Shown: positions 33,572 to 42,149, numbered from the stretch's first letter. The stretch is DNA of 64,000 nucleotides from Paenibacillus aceris (GCF_017874035.1 NZ_JAGGKV010000012.1:170316-234315), one strand, 5' to 3'. Made by a program: numbers and translations. The notes: generated by a model not told the origin, from the sequence alone.

Positions 33572-33963
33572 GCAGCCCTATAAAAGGGCTGTATGAGCGA
33601 TTCAGGGCCATTTTCAGAGAAAATTAATGTGGGAAAGTGTGGGAGAGAATGCGCGTCAGCAAGTTTCTGCAAAGGGTTAAAGAGGTGGAAGGAAGGGGCT
33701 GCAAATGCACGAGTGGAGTAGCTTCCAGCCGATTCCCAATCGATGGCGGCAATACGAACAAACATACTCACCAAATATGTAGTTTGGATATGACGCGATT
33801 TCGCCTTATTTGAGCCCAATGGACGGTTGACAGCATTTCGTGACTCGGTTTAACATAGGTTTATCGGTCCGAACGGGTTCGAATTATTGGAGGGGGAGTC
33901 CTGCTGCTCGCATAGAGCGGGCCTTCCCTTGTCCTTTGCATTTGAAAAAAGAGGTGAACGCTG
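33572..33963. other. Intergenic region ahead of alr
   Basis: The 390 bases hold no supported gene. A minus-strand ORF at 33514-33819 lacks a ribosome site. A small hairpin (CAGCCC-TATAAAA-GGGCTG) follows the terminator. The alr promoter and an AGAGGTGA ribosome site must lie at the right end. Confidence 0.45.
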
Positions 33964-35136
33964 GTGGATGCTTTTTATCGTCCCACGTGGGTTGAAATTT
34001 CGTTAGATGCTCTGCGAAGCAACATTGAAGGTTTTCAGAAGATACTGCCGGCAGGAATGAAGCAGATGGCAGTCGTTAAAGCGGATGCATACGGACACGG
34101 GGCTGTTGAAGTATCCAAAGAGGCTCTAGCCGCAGGTGTGGATTACTTGGGTGTTGCGTTTTTTGATGAAGCGTTGGAGCTTAGAAATGCAGGTATAACA
34201 GCACCGATTCTGGTACTCGGCTATACGCCTCCAGAAGGGGCCCGGCGTGCTCGTGAGCTAGATGTGACAATAGCCGTCTACAGCTATGATGTTCTCAAAG
34301 AGCTGCAAGATCAGCAGCACGAAAAGAAGCTGAAAATTCATATCAAGCTGGATACGGGCATGGGACGTCTCGGTTTGCATACGGAAGCGGATGCCATTCC
34401 TTTTATCGAGCAAGCGTTAACGCTGCCGAATGTGGAAGTGGAGGGTATGTTCACGCATTATGCGAACGCGGATGAAGTGGATAAAAGCTATACACTTGAG
34501 CAGTACCGCCGTTTTGAGCGGATTGTGAGTTATTTTACGGATAAAGGCGTTACATTTCCTTATATACATGCAGGCAATAGCGCAGCGGCTATTGATTTGC
34601 CGGGTTTAACTTATTCGATGGTGCGTTTGGGCATTTCGATGTATGGACTGTATCCTTCTGAGGATGTGGATCAAACGAAAATCGAGCTTAAGCCCGTGCT
34701 CAGCCTCAAAACAGGGATCGTTCATCTCAAAACGCTGCCCCCGGATTCCGGGATCAGTTATGGAACGATTTATCACACAAAGGGCGAAGAACAGATCGGG
34801 ACGCTGCCCATAGGGTATGCGGACGGGTTTTCACGAATGCTTTCGAGCAAGGCGGAGGTTCTGGTTCGGGGTAAAAGAGTGCCGGTCGTTGGTCGCATTT
34901 GTATGGACCAATGCATGATTAATGTGTCTGACGTTAAGGATGTCCAGTCTCTGGATGAGGTTGTGCTGATCGGGGAGCAGGATGGCGAACGTATTACGGC
35001 CGAAGATATTGCGCGTCAGCTTGGAACGGTTAATTATGAAGTGATTTGCATGATTTCGCATCGGGTCGCGCGCGTGTATGTACGCGGCGGTGAACGTGTG
35101 GATGCCATCAATCCGCTTATGCGTCATCGTTACTAG
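33964..35136 (+). CDS. alr: Alanine racemase
   Basis: This PLP enzyme interconverts L- and D-alanine for peptidoglycan. VVKADAYGHG carries the PLP lysine at residue 39. DTGMGRLG near 135, the catalytic-tyrosine region GISYGTIY near 262 and GRICMDQCMI near 310 are all conserved. The start is GTG 33964, with AGAGGTGA seven bases upstream. Length (390 aa) is normal. It is followed by ndoAI-ndoA, as in Bacillus. Confidence 0.96.
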   Translation: MDAFYRPTWVEISLDALRSNIEGFQKILPAGMKQMAVVKADAYGHGAVEVSKEALAAGVDYLGVAFFDEALELRNAGITAPILVLGYTPPEGARRARELDVTIAVYSYDVLKELQDQQHEKKLKIHIKLDTGMGRLGLHTEADAIPFIEQALTLPNVEVEGMFTHYANADEVDKSYTLEQYRRFERIVSYFTDKGVTFPYIHAGNSAAAIDLPGLTYSMVRLGISMYGLYPSEDVDQTKIELKPVLSLKTGIVHLKTLPPDSGISYGTIYHTKGEEQIGTLPIGYADGFSRMLSSKAEVLVRGKRVPVVGRICMDQCMINVSDVKDVQSLDEVVLIGEQDGERITAEDIARQLGTVNYEVICMISHRVARVYVRGGERVDAINPLMRHRY

Positions 35137-35303
35137 ACGGCGACAAACCCGTGCTTCATGAATTTACCATTAAGAAATTATCCTTCCTGTAGAGGAATTT
35201 TGGATTAGGCTATCGAATAGTGTAGTGTAGAATGTTATATCCAAGGATGTAACATATTTGATATACTGGGTGCATATATCTATTGTATAATTTGGTTTTC
35301 AAG

Positions 35304-35332
35304 TTGACATACTGGTAATATTGTCTTTGTAT
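35304..35332 (+). promoter_or_regulatory. Possible sigma-A promoter of the mazEF pair
   Basis: A perfect TTGACA (35304-35309) is followed after 17 bases by TTGTAT, a weak -10. A TATAAT (35286-35291) upstream lacks a good -35. It lies 22 bases before the GTG start. Confidence 0.3.
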
Positions 35333-35353
35333 CGTTTCTGGGGGTGCGAGAGT

Positions 35354-35635
35354 GTGAGCAATGCGCATAATACGAAAAGGATCATGATTAGTTTGCCTGA
35401 CAATCTGTTGCAAGAAGTGGACGGCATTGTCGAGAAGGAGAATTCCAATCGCAGCGAATTTATTCGCCAGGCAATGAAGCTGTATTTAATTGAACGCAAA
35501 AAGCGCAGTCTACGCGAATCCATGCAGCGTGGGTATATGGAGATGGCGAAAATTAATCTCAGCATGGCATCTGAAGCTTTTCAAGCGGAGGAAGAAGCGG
35601 ACGGAACGCTTGATCGCTTAGTAAGCGGGGTGTAA
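35354..35635 (+). CDS. ndoAI: Antitoxin EndoAI (MazE-like, ribbon-helix-helix)
   Basis: With the GTG at 35354 the protein has 93 residues, exactly the length of Bacillus subtilis EndoAI. GGGGGTG lies upstream. KRIMISLPDNLLQEVDGIVE is the beta-strand/helix start of the CopG-like fold. RRGYMEMAKINL in the C-terminal half, here QRGYMEMAKINLSMASEAF, is a hallmark of EndoAI and forms the toxin-binding tail. It neutralises the RNase encoded four bases downstream and may bind its own promoter. Confidence 0.93.
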   Translation: MSNAHNTKRIMISLPDNLLQEVDGIVEKENSNRSEFIRQAMKLYLIERKKRSLRESMQRGYMEMAKINLSMASEAFQAEEEADGTLDRLVSGV

Positions 35636-35638
35636 GTA

Positions 35639-35989
35639 GTGATTGTGAAACGTGGCGATGTTTTTTTCGCAGATCTTTCGCCGGTAGTAGGATCAGAGCA
35701 GGGAGGAGTTCGTCCTGTTCTAGTGATCCAGAATGATATCGGCAACCGCTTTAGCCCAACCGTGATTGTTGCAGCGATTACAGCTCAAATCCAAAAGGCG
35801 AAGCTTCCCACGCACGTGGAAATTGATGCGGAGACGCATGGTTTCGATCGAGATTCGGTCATTCTGCTTGAACAAATCAGAACGATCGATAAGCAACGGC
35901 TCACGGACAAAATTACGCATTTGGATGAAGAAACGATGCGGAAGGTTGACGACGCTTTGCAAATTAGTGTGGGACTGATAGAATTTTGA
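35639..35989 (+). CDS. ndoA: mRNA interferase EndoA (MazF/PemK)
   Basis: 116 residues, the same length as B. subtilis EndoA. RGDVFFADLSPVVGSEQGGV and RPVLVIQNDIGNRFSPTVIV are the diagnostic MazF blocks, and the catalytic Arg and Thr regions are present. It cuts single-stranded RNA at short sequences (UACAU in B. subtilis). It starts at GTG 35639 directly after the antitoxin stop, so the two are coupled. This is a conserved chromosomal pair, not plasmid addiction. Confidence 0.95.
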   Translation: MIVKRGDVFFADLSPVVGSEQGGVRPVLVIQNDIGNRFSPTVIVAAITAQIQKAKLPTHVEIDAETHGFDRDSVILLEQIRTIDKQRLTDKITHLDEETMRKVDDALQISVGLIEF

Positions 35990-36071
35990 ATAGGATCTGG
36001 AACGGACGAGGGTAAGTGGTTCCCTCGTTTTTTGGTTTGCATACATACTTGAATTTAGGTAGAAGCGGGGA

Positions 36072-38405
36072 ATGACAATGACCATATTGGATACGATGAT
36101 GAACAAATGTTTTCACGCAGCCGGCGAAGCATCCGGAAATGCCGGGGTAAAAAGCGCAGAAGAAGAGCAGGCGGGAAGCAAAGGACCAAAGAACAAATAC
36201 GAGGAAGAGCCGAAGGAGAAACTAGTCCTCTCTGAAGAGAAGAAAGCTGAGATCCAGGAGCGAATCTTAAAGCAGATCTCAGCGGAGCTGCAGCTGCCTG
36301 CAAGCAAAGTACAAACGACGATGGGGCTGCTTGATGAAGGGAATACGATTCCTTTTATCGCCAGGTACCGGAAAGAGATGACGGGCGAGCTGGATGAGAA
36401 TCAGCTGCGAGATATCGAGGAGCGTCTGCAGTATTTACGCAACCTCGAGGATCGCAAGCTGGAGGTAGTTCGTTTGATCGACGAGCAGGGGAAGCTGACG
36501 GCTGAGCTGCGCAAATCGATTGAAGGCGCTGCAAAGCTGCAAGAGATCGAAGATCTATACAGACCGTACCGTCAAAAGCGGAAGACAAGGGCCAGTGTGG
36601 CCAAAGAGCGAGGCCTGGAGCCGCTTGCGGAATGGATCTGGAAGCAGCCGCGACAAGGTTCGCTGGAGCAAGAGGCGGAGCGCTACGTGAACGCGGACAA
36701 GCAGGTAGCAAGCGCTGCTGACGCTATACAGGGCGCGATGGACATCTTAGCGGAGAATATCGCGGACGATGCCAAGATTAGGGCTTGGGTGCGCAGATAC
36801 ACGCAGGATCAAGGGGTATTGCATACGGAGGCAAAAGATGCAAAGGCCGAGTCCGTCTATGAGATGTACTATGCCTACCAGGAGCCGGTGAAGCGTCTGC
36901 CGCCTCACCGTATTCTTGCCATCAACCGCGGGGAGCGCGAGGAAGTTCTAAAAGTTAACTTGGTTGTTGCGGTTGATAAAATTCATGATTATATAGCTAG
37001 ACAAATAATTAAGGGGCAATCCATTGTCCAAGACGTACTTCGTGCGGTTGTGGAAGATGCCTATAAACGCTTAATTGCGCCGTCTATCGAGCGCGAAGTG
37101 CGCGGAGAAATGACCGAGATGGGCGAGGAGCAAGCGATTAAGATTTTCGCAGAAAATCTGCGTAATCTGCTGCTCCAAGCGCCCGTCAAAGGGCATGTTG
37201 TGCTCGGTGTCGATCCCGCGTACCGGACAGGCTGTAAGCTGGCCGTCATCGACGACACCGGTAAAATGCTTGAAATCGCCGTGACGTACCCGACACCTCC
37301 GAATAATAAGGTGGCGGAAGCCAAGGCGAAGTTCAAGCAATTGATCAGCAAGCACGGCGTAGAGCTGATTGTCATTGGAAACGGGACGGCTTCCCGTGAA
37401 ACGGAGCAGTTTGTTGCGGAGCTGATTGGCGAGATCAAGGAGCAGAAGCTCAAGTACTTGATCGTCAGCGAAGCGGGGGCGAGCGTATACTCCGCGTCGA
37501 AGCTGGCGCAGACGGAGTTCCCTGACCTCGACGTCGCCGAGCGCAGCGCGATCTCGATCGCGCGGAGGCTGCAGGACCCGCTCGCGGAGCTTGTAAAAAT
37601 CGAGCCGAAAGCCATCGGCGTCGGGCAGTACCAGCATGACGTTTCGCAGAAACGTCTGGATGAGAACTTGAAGGCCGTCGTGGAGTCGGCCGTTAACCAT
37701 GTCGGCGTGGACCTCAACACGGCGTCCCCGTCTTTGCTCTCGTATGTGTCGGGCGTGAACGCGACACTGGCGAAAAACATCGTCAAGTATCGCGAGGAGA
37801 ACGGCAAGTTCGGCTCCCGACAGGAGCTGTCGAAGGTTCCGCGCCTCGGCGCGAAAACCTTCGAACAGTGTGTCGGGTTCATGCGGATTCCCGGCGGCGG
37901 GAACCCGCTGGACAACACCCCGATCCATCCGGAGTCTTACGACGTCGTGGATCGGCTGTTTAAGGAGCTGCGCCTGGAACTGGCGCAGCTGGGCTCGCAG
38001 CAGCTTCTGGCGCTGCTGCAGACGCTGGAGCCGGAGGAACTGGCTCCGAAGCTGGGTGTTGGTGTCCCGACGCTGCGGGACATCTTAGAAAGCCTGCAGC
38101 GGCCTGGGCGGGATCCGCGGGACGAAGTCCCTGCGCCGATCTTCCGCACCGACGTGCTGCAGCTGGAGGACCTTGTGCCGGGCATGGAATTGACCGGCAC
38201 GGTGCGCAACGTTATCGACTTCGGCGCGTTCGTCGATATCGGCATTAAAAACGATGGGCTGGTGCACATCTCCCAGCTTAAGAACGGCTTCGTGAAACAC
38301 CCGATGGATGTGGTTTCCGTTGGAGACATCGTCCAAGTGTGGGTACTGAACGTGGATCAGAAAAAAGGCCGCGTCGGCTTGACCATGAAAAAGCCGCAGC
38401 AATAA
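36072..38405 (+). CDS. tex: Transcription accessory protein Tex (S1 RNA-binding)
   Basis: 777 residues. ISAELQLPASKVQTTMGLLD leads into the N-terminal helical domain. IPFIARYRKEMTG, the YqgF/RNase H-like domain (VLGVDPAYRTGCKLAV near 375), the HhH region (SYVSGVNATLAKNIVKYREE) and a C-terminal S1 domain (GMELTGTVRNVIDFGAFVDI) follow in order. Tex binds nucleic acids and is linked to transcription and stress tolerance. The first 55 residues, rich in Glu and Lys, are an extension beyond the usual start. AGCGGGG precedes ATG 36072. Confidence 0.94.
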   Translation: MTMTILDTMMNKCFHAAGEASGNAGVKSAEEEQAGSKGPKNKYEEEPKEKLVLSEEKKAEIQERILKQISAELQLPASKVQTTMGLLDEGNTIPFIARYRKEMTGELDENQLRDIEERLQYLRNLEDRKLEVVRLIDEQGKLTAELRKSIEGAAKLQEIEDLYRPYRQKRKTRASVAKERGLEPLAEWIWKQPRQGSLEQEAERYVNADKQVASAADAIQGAMDILAENIADDAKIRAWVRRYTQDQGVLHTEAKDAKAESVYEMYYAYQEPVKRLPPHRILAINRGEREEVLKVNLVVAVDKIHDYIARQIIKGQSIVQDVLRAVVEDAYKRLIAPSIEREVRGEMTEMGEEQAIKIFAENLRNLLLQAPVKGHVVLGVDPAYRTGCKLAVIDDTGKMLEIAVTYPTPPNNKVAEAKAKFKQLISKHGVELIVIGNGTASRETEQFVAELIGEIKEQKLKYLIVSEAGASVYSASKLAQTEFPDLDVAERSAISIARRLQDPLAELVKIEPKAIGVGQYQHDVSQKRLDENLKAVVESAVNHVGVDLNTASPSLLSYVSGVNATLAKNIVKYREENGKFGSRQELSKVPRLGAKTFEQCVGFMRIPGGGNPLDNTPIHPESYDVVDRLFKELRLELAQLGSQQLLALLQTLEPEELAPKLGVGVPTLRDILESLQRPGRDPRDEVPAPIFRTDVLQLEDLVPGMELTGTVRNVIDFGAFVDIGIKNDGLVHISQLKNGFVKHPMDVVSVGDIVQVWVLNVDQKKGRVGLTMKKPQQ

Positions 38406-38420
38406 GGTTTTGCTAATAGA

Positions 38421-38455
38421 AGCAGTTGGCAGCATATGGCTGTCAGCTGCTTTTT
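38421..38455 (+). terminator. Terminator after tex
   Basis: AGCAGTTGGCAG pairs with CTGTCAGCTGCT (two G-U or mismatch positions), followed by five T. Confidence 0.75.
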
Positions 38456-38534
38456 ATCTTTTGCCACATCATCCTTCCATCATTGGATTGCAAATTAATT
38501 TATGCATCATCCTTCCCATCCGTAATTAACACCA

Positions 38535-38870
38535 TCAATTCCTATGCGTTCTCACCTCCTTTACGGAGTAAACGACCGTATTTCGCTGACCAGCAACGGC
38601 AGTAACTAAGTCCTCGCCCGCTAAGCGCTTCAGCCACTCGGCAGCTAAGCGAATATTGACATTGCATTCGGCCGCGAGGTCCTGAATATGTATGAGGCCG
38701 TTACGGCGCTTAGCAATTTGAAGGATAGCCTGCTTTCGTAACTCCCATAGATCGGGTGTGGTAGAGGACGTTGATCCGCTATGTGCGTTGTATGATGACT
38801 TTCTTTCTTGCAGTACATAAACGTTGTCTCCTCGAACGCTCCAATGTCTTGTTCTGCGACGTAAAACCAT
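38535..38870 (-). CDS. Small winged-helix-like DNA-binding protein
   Basis: 111 residues. The C-terminal 70 form a helix-turn-helix/wing pattern: LRKQAILQIAKRRNGLIHIQ, then DLAAECNVNIRLAAEWLKRL and a wing (VTAVAGQRNTVVYSV). The first 40 residues are basic and probably disordered. AAGGAG lies 11 bases before the ATG at 38870. A promoter and a terminator-like hairpin precede the gene on the same strand, which suggests control by attenuation. It is placed between tex and cmpA. The target is unknown. Confidence 0.65.
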   Translation of the reverse strand: MVLRRRTRHWSVRGDNVYVLQERKSSYNAHSGSTSSTTPDLWELRKQAILQIAKRRNGLIHIQDLAAECNVNIRLAAEWLKRLAGEDLVTAVAGQRNTVVYSVKEVRTHRN

Positions 38871-38907
38871 GGATTATCGACTCCTTTTTTTTAAAAGTTG
38901 CTACAAC

Positions 38908-38954
38908 AAAAAAGCACACCGAACCGCAGATCATCTGCCGGATCGAGTGTGCTT
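38908..38954 (-). promoter_or_regulatory. Terminator-like hairpin in the leader of the winged-helix gene
   Basis: On the minus strand AAGCACAC...GTGTGCTT encloses a perfect inner stem GCAGAT-G-ATCTGC and is followed by six T. It lies between the promoter at 38982-39010 and the ribosome site, so most transcripts would stop here unless the structure is changed. Confidence 0.6.
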
Positions 38955-38981
38955 CACTCAACGAGTATTACATTTATTTAC

Positions 38982-39010
38982 AGTATAGTGGGCTCATTTC
39001 AAATATGCAA
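38982..39010 (-). promoter_or_regulatory. Sigma-A promoter of the winged-helix gene
   Basis: On the minus strand TTGCAT (39005-39010), 17 bases, then TATACT (38982-38987). Transcription would begin near 38975, about 20 bases before the leader hairpin. Confidence 0.6.
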
Positions 39011-39138
39011 CATATTTTTTATGAATGTTTACTTTTATGTAACTGCTGATTGATTCGAGACGCATATGATTGTTTTGAATCGCGATCCAATGGACGAACA
39101 ATCATTCTCTGTTTTGAGAAAAGAGCCAACGCGTAGGC

Positions 39139-39178
39139 AAAAAAGCCAGCACCTGTCTCGAACAAGTACTAGCCCTTT
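39139..39178 (-). terminator. Terminator of the cmpA transcript
   Basis: Read leftward, GCTAGTACTTGT pairs with ACAGGTGCTGGC using several G-U pairs, followed by six T. It begins three bases after the cmpA stop codon. Confidence 0.75.
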
Positions 39179-39180
39179 TA

Positions 39181-39345
39181 TCAAAATTTACGCTTGCCCG
39201 GTCCGTCCGTCGATTGGGTGTCAGGCCACTCCTCTTGTGAGCGGCGGGTGCGGTAAAAGTACCAGCTATCATTCAGCAATCGGATTTGTCTGCGGTTTTT
39301 GTTCTGGAAGGCCCGCATTAATTGATTACAGAGCCATTGCGGCAT
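39181..39345 (-). CDS. cmpA: Cortex morphogenetic protein CmpA
   Basis: 54 residues starting MPQWLCNQLMRAFQNKNRRQ, followed by IRLLNDSWYFYRTRR. This matches the CmpA pattern MPxWLxxQxxxAFxxKxRxQIxxLNxxWxFYR of spore formers. CmpA is a small protein that delays cortex assembly until SpoIVA has assembled properly and then takes part in degrading misassembled SpoIVA. AAGGGG precedes the ATG. The position between tex and the sprT-like gene agrees with Bacillus. It carries a Cys at residue 6, where a charged or polar residue is usual, and a 20-residue charged tail beyond the 37-residue B. subtilis protein. Confidence 0.82.
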   Translation of the reverse strand: MPQWLCNQLMRAFQNKNRRQIRLLNDSWYFYRTRRSQEEWPDTQSTDGPGKRKF

Positions 39346-39419
39346 ATGCCCATCCCCTTCTTCGCCATGTACTTATAGCATATGAAGATGAGGTGAGTTG
39401 GGTGCAGGTCCTTTCGGTA

Positions 39420-39785
39420 TTAACCTTCAAATTCCTCTTCGTACCACTGCTCCAGCTGCGCTTGAAGCGCGCGGATTTCGGTAAGCAGCGAGATGAGCGG
39501 ATAGGATTTCTCCTGAATGCCGGCGAAAGATTTTTCCAAACGATTGATATACTCTAATCCTTGAATAAGTGTATATGTCGTTCCGATTAGTTCCAAATCG
39601 TCACATTCTGCAATAACTCGAGGAAGCTGAGGGACATCGCTAGCAGTCAATTTATCTAATTCTTTGTGTAATCTTTGGTTCAGGGCAGTCAGTTGATAGG
39701 AATAGGAAGATGGCATGGCAACGAATTCTAATTGCTGGTCGAGCTTAAGAATGGCATATCGCATTTGTGGCATATGATTATTCAT
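39420..39785 (-). CDS. Conserved-looking helical hypothetical protein
   Basis: Up to 121 residues, all predicted helical and without Cys (for example RLHKELDKLTASDVPQLPRV and ALQAQLEQWYEEEFEG). AAAGGAT overlaps the first ATG region. ATG 39785 and ATG 39773 are both possible starts. It lies 74 bases upstream of cmpA on the same strand with no terminator between, so the two may be co-transcribed and it may have a sporulation role. I do not recognise the family. Confidence 0.6.
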   Translation of the reverse strand: MNNHMPQMRYAILKLDQQLEFVAMPSSYSYQLTALNQRLHKELDKLTASDVPQLPRVIAECDDLELIGTTYTLIQGLEYINRLEKSFAGIQEKSYPLISLLTEIRALQAQLEQWYEEEFEG

Positions 39786-39925
39786 ATCCTTTCTGTGGAA
39801 AGCTTTCGTTCTTTCTTTTCTACTTGACAGTATAGCCGTACATACGGTACAAATTCAAGTGAGAACTTGTCTAGGCCATGCTTACGATGCAAGTTTTCTA
39901 AAGAAAACTCTAAGGAGCGTAGGGG

Positions 39926-40399
39926 ATGGAGGATCGGGAACTGCAGCAGTGGATCGAGCAGATTTCTTTGGCGTCATTTGGAAGGCCGTTTGTTCATCAG
40001 GCGCGTTTTAACCGAAGATTGAGGTCGACGGGCGGGCGCTATTTTACAAAATCTCATGATATCGAAATCTCTTGGATGCAGTGGGAAACATTTGGCCGCG
40101 ATGAGATTGAGAAAATCATTAAGCATGAACTTTGCCACTATCATTTGCATATATTAAAACGAGGCTATCAGCATCGCGACAATGATTTCAAAACGCTGCT
40201 GGCACAGGTCGGAGGTTCCCGATTCTGTCAATCGCTGCCTCAGGCACGTCAGAAAAGGACATATAAATACCGCTTGGAATGCGTCAATTGCAAAACAGAG
40301 TACTACCGCAAGCGCAAAGTGGATGTCCGTAAGTATGCCTGTGGAAAATGCAAGGGAAAATTGAAATCGTATACACTTGACTTACAAGCGCCTTCATAA
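39926..40399 (+). CDS. SprT-like zinc metalloprotease-fold protein (YdcK type)
   Basis: 157 residues. EIEKIIKHELCHYHLHILKR carries the HExxH zinc site of SprT proteins near residue 68. The C-terminus has a zinc ribbon, CVNCKTEYYRKRKVDVRKYA followed by CGKC. SprT-like proteins of Bacillales are short cytosolic proteins. Eukaryotic relatives cut DNA-protein crosslinks, but the bacterial role is not settled. The place downstream of tex and cmpA agrees with B. subtilis ydcK. Confidence 0.9.
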   Translation: MEDRELQQWIEQISLASFGRPFVHQARFNRRLRSTGGRYFTKSHDIEISWMQWETFGRDEIEKIIKHELCHYHLHILKRGYQHRDNDFKTLLAQVGGSRFCQSLPQARQKRTYKYRLECVNCKTEYYRKRKVDVRKYACGKCKGKLKSYTLDLQAPS

Positions 40400-40417
40400 T
40401 AAAATTAAACTATTCAT

Positions 40418-40493
40418 TCCCTGATAGCTCAGTTGGTAGAGCACTCGACTGTTAATCGAGTTGTCACAGGTTCGAGTCCTGTTCGGGGAGCCA
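40418..40493 (+). tRNA. tRNA-Asn (GUU)
   Basis: Acceptor arms TCCCTGA and TCGGGGA pair, the anticodon loop is CTGTTAATC (GTT), and the T arm contains GGTTCGAGTCC. The CCA end is encoded. Confidence 0.96.
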
Positions 40494-40500
40494 TATGTTT

Positions 40501-40589
40501 GGAGAGATACCCAAGTGGCTATAAGGGGACCCTCTGCTAAGGGGTTAGACTGCGTAAGCGGTGCGAGGGTTCGAATCCCTCTCTCTCCG
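40501..40589 (+). tRNA. tRNA-Ser (GCU)
   Basis: Acceptor arms GGAGAGA and TCTCTCC pair. The anticodon loop CTGCTAA reads GCT. A long variable arm is present, and CCA is not encoded. It starts seven bases after tRNA-Asn. Confidence 0.95.
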
Positions 40590-40704
40590 TACTGATTTTG
40601 AAAATAAGCTCAAATGGCGTTTGCGCCGTTTGGGCTTATTTTTTTGACAGAATATGTTCTGGTTTTGGGGACGGTGGCCAGTCTCAATCTCTCGGGCAGG
40701 TGTA

Positions 40705-40836
40705 GGGGGAACCGGAGGGCGCTATTTTTCCAAAAACAGCGTTTTGAGTGAGGGAAAGGAAACTACTGTCCGCTATTTTGTAATTGTGGCATATATTTGG
40801 AGGATTGAGGTGAATTAGGATCCTGTAGTTCCCCTC
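40705..40836. repeat. Second cluster of the dispersed GGAACTA...GCTATTT repeat
   Basis: Copies at 40705-40730 (GGGGGAACCGGAGGGCGCTA), 40758-40780 (GGAAACTACTGTCCGCTATT) and, reversed, 40819-40836 (GATCCTGTAGTTCCCCT). They fill the gap between tRNA-Ser and corA, with no gene. Confidence 0.6.
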
Positions 40837-40922
40837 TGCCCCAAGAAATTGTGCTTTTCATGTAAATAAGGGAATGAAGCTCGCCTTAAACGGTTCGGAT
40901 CTCCAATGATAAATAGTATCCC

Positions 40923-40970
40923 AAAAAAGGCGCCCATGTGATCGTTGATTATCACTGCGGGTGCCTTTTC
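40923..40970 (-). terminator. Terminator of corA
   Basis: AAAAAAGGCGCCC pairs with GGGTGCCTTTT around an inner GTGAT/ATCAC stem. It lies just beyond the corA stop on the minus strand. Confidence 0.8.
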
Positions 40971-40974
40971 ATAG

Positions 40975-41913
40975 TTAGAACCAGTGCTTGCGCTTAAAAA
41001 AGTACCACATCAAGCCCCCGATGCCGATCATCAGAATCCAGACGTATAGGTAGCCATAGTCCCATCTTAGTTCGGGAATGTTTTTGAAATTCATGCCGTA
41101 TAGGCCGACAATAAAGGTAAGGGGGAGAAAAATTGTGCTGAAAATCGTTAATGTTTTCATAATTTCGTTCATCCGGTCGGACTTCATGCTCATTTGGAGC
41201 TCAAGCAGCCCTGTCAGCGATTCTCGAAAAATGTCTAATGAATCTACGACACGTGTGATATGATCCATGATATCAAGAAAGTATACATCATCTTCATCAC
41301 GAGTGTAGGGGAAGGAATGGTGCGCGATAGCAGTTAGGGTTATTCTTTCATCGACAATGACGCGGCGAAGCTGATGCATCATCCTTTTCAGCTGGAAAAT
41401 ATCTTGAGCGATGCGAATCGCAGGATTATGATACACGGCCTGTTCCATTCTGTCCAGGCGATCGTCCAGATGCTCCACGATGACGGAGTAATCGTCGACA
41501 CAGCGATCCAGAATGGCGTGGAGAATAGCGCCCGGGTGACTTATCCGTTCAGGGACCTCTTGGCATGAGAGATAGAGCTGATCGATGAAAGGAAGCTTAT
41601 TTGTATAGACGGTGATAACGAAATTTGATCCGATGACAATCGCAATTTCCTGCGGCTCCAGCTGTTCGGAAACAGCGAAGAAGGTAAGGAAGATATGTTC
41701 TTTATACGTATCCAATTTCGGTCGTTGATTCAGCTTGACGGCATCTTCAATGAGGAGAGGGTGGCATTTGAATACGTCGCCTAGAACATGTTTGACTTCA
41801 TCTGGTGACGGGTTCTCCAATCGCACCCAAACGACTTCGTTTGAGTCTGGAACGCGTACCTCTTCCTCATGGACTGTGGCATGTGTGGATTCATAAATGA
41901 GCATGGATGACAA
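40975..41913 (-). CDS. corA: CorA-family magnesium/divalent cation channel
   Basis: About 312 residues. A long cytoplasmic N-terminal domain is followed by two C-terminal helices. The selectivity motif YGMNF is present in FIVGLYGMNFKNIPELRWDY, after FSTIFLPLT. The protein ends in a basic tail, KRKHW. GAGG lies seven bases before a TTG at 41913, which I prefer to the GTG at 41922 and the ATG at 41904. It is read against the flanking tRNA genes. Confidence 0.92.
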   Translation of the reverse strand: MSSMLIYESTHATVHEEEVRVPDSNEVVWVRLENPSPDEVKHVLGDVFKCHPLLIEDAVKLNQRPKLDTYKEHIFLTFFAVSEQLEPQEIAIVIGSNFVITVYTNKLPFIDQLYLSCQEVPERISHPGAILHAILDRCVDDYSVIVEHLDDRLDRMEQAVYHNPAIRIAQDIFQLKRMMHQLRRVIVDERITLTAIAHHSFPYTRDEDDVYFLDIMDHITRVVDSLDIFRESLTGLLELQMSMKSDRMNEIMKTLTIFSTIFLPLTFIVGLYGMNFKNIPELRWDYGYLYVWILMIGIGGLMWYFFKRKHWF

Positions 41914-42059
41914 ACCAAACACCTCGGTTAGGTTGAATTGGTTTCAGCATACCATATTTGTCCCTCTGTGTTCCAGATTTTGCACTTGTCAATTAGGAAC
42001 GGATCCATTATAATAACAATTGTCGTCAAAAGGGCTGCACAAGCTTAAAGACATTTCGC

Positions 42060-42131
42060 GGCCCGTTGGTCAAGTGGTTAAGACACCTCCCTTTCACGGA
42101 GGTAACAGGGGTTCGAGTCCCCTACGGGTCA
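42060..42131 (+). tRNA. tRNA-Glu (UUC)
   Basis: The 5' arm GGCCCGT pairs with ACGGGTC, and the anticodon loop CTTTCAC reads TTC. No CCA is encoded. Confidence 0.95.
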
Positions 42132-42149
42132 GTTATTTTTTCCTCTTAT

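Noticed and set aside
35354..35989. MazEF as a mobile addiction module
   Set aside because: It sits in the conserved alr-ndoAI-ndoA-tex order with the exact lengths of the chromosomal Bacillus pair.
37061..37928. Two long minus-strand ORFs of 285 codons
   Set aside because: Both are antisense to the conserved middle of tex, where high GC keeps other frames open. Neither has a recognisable motif.
39066..39557. Plus-strand ORF of 163 codons
   Set aside because: It covers cmpA and the end of the helical gene on the opposite strand. The cmpA match explains the region better.
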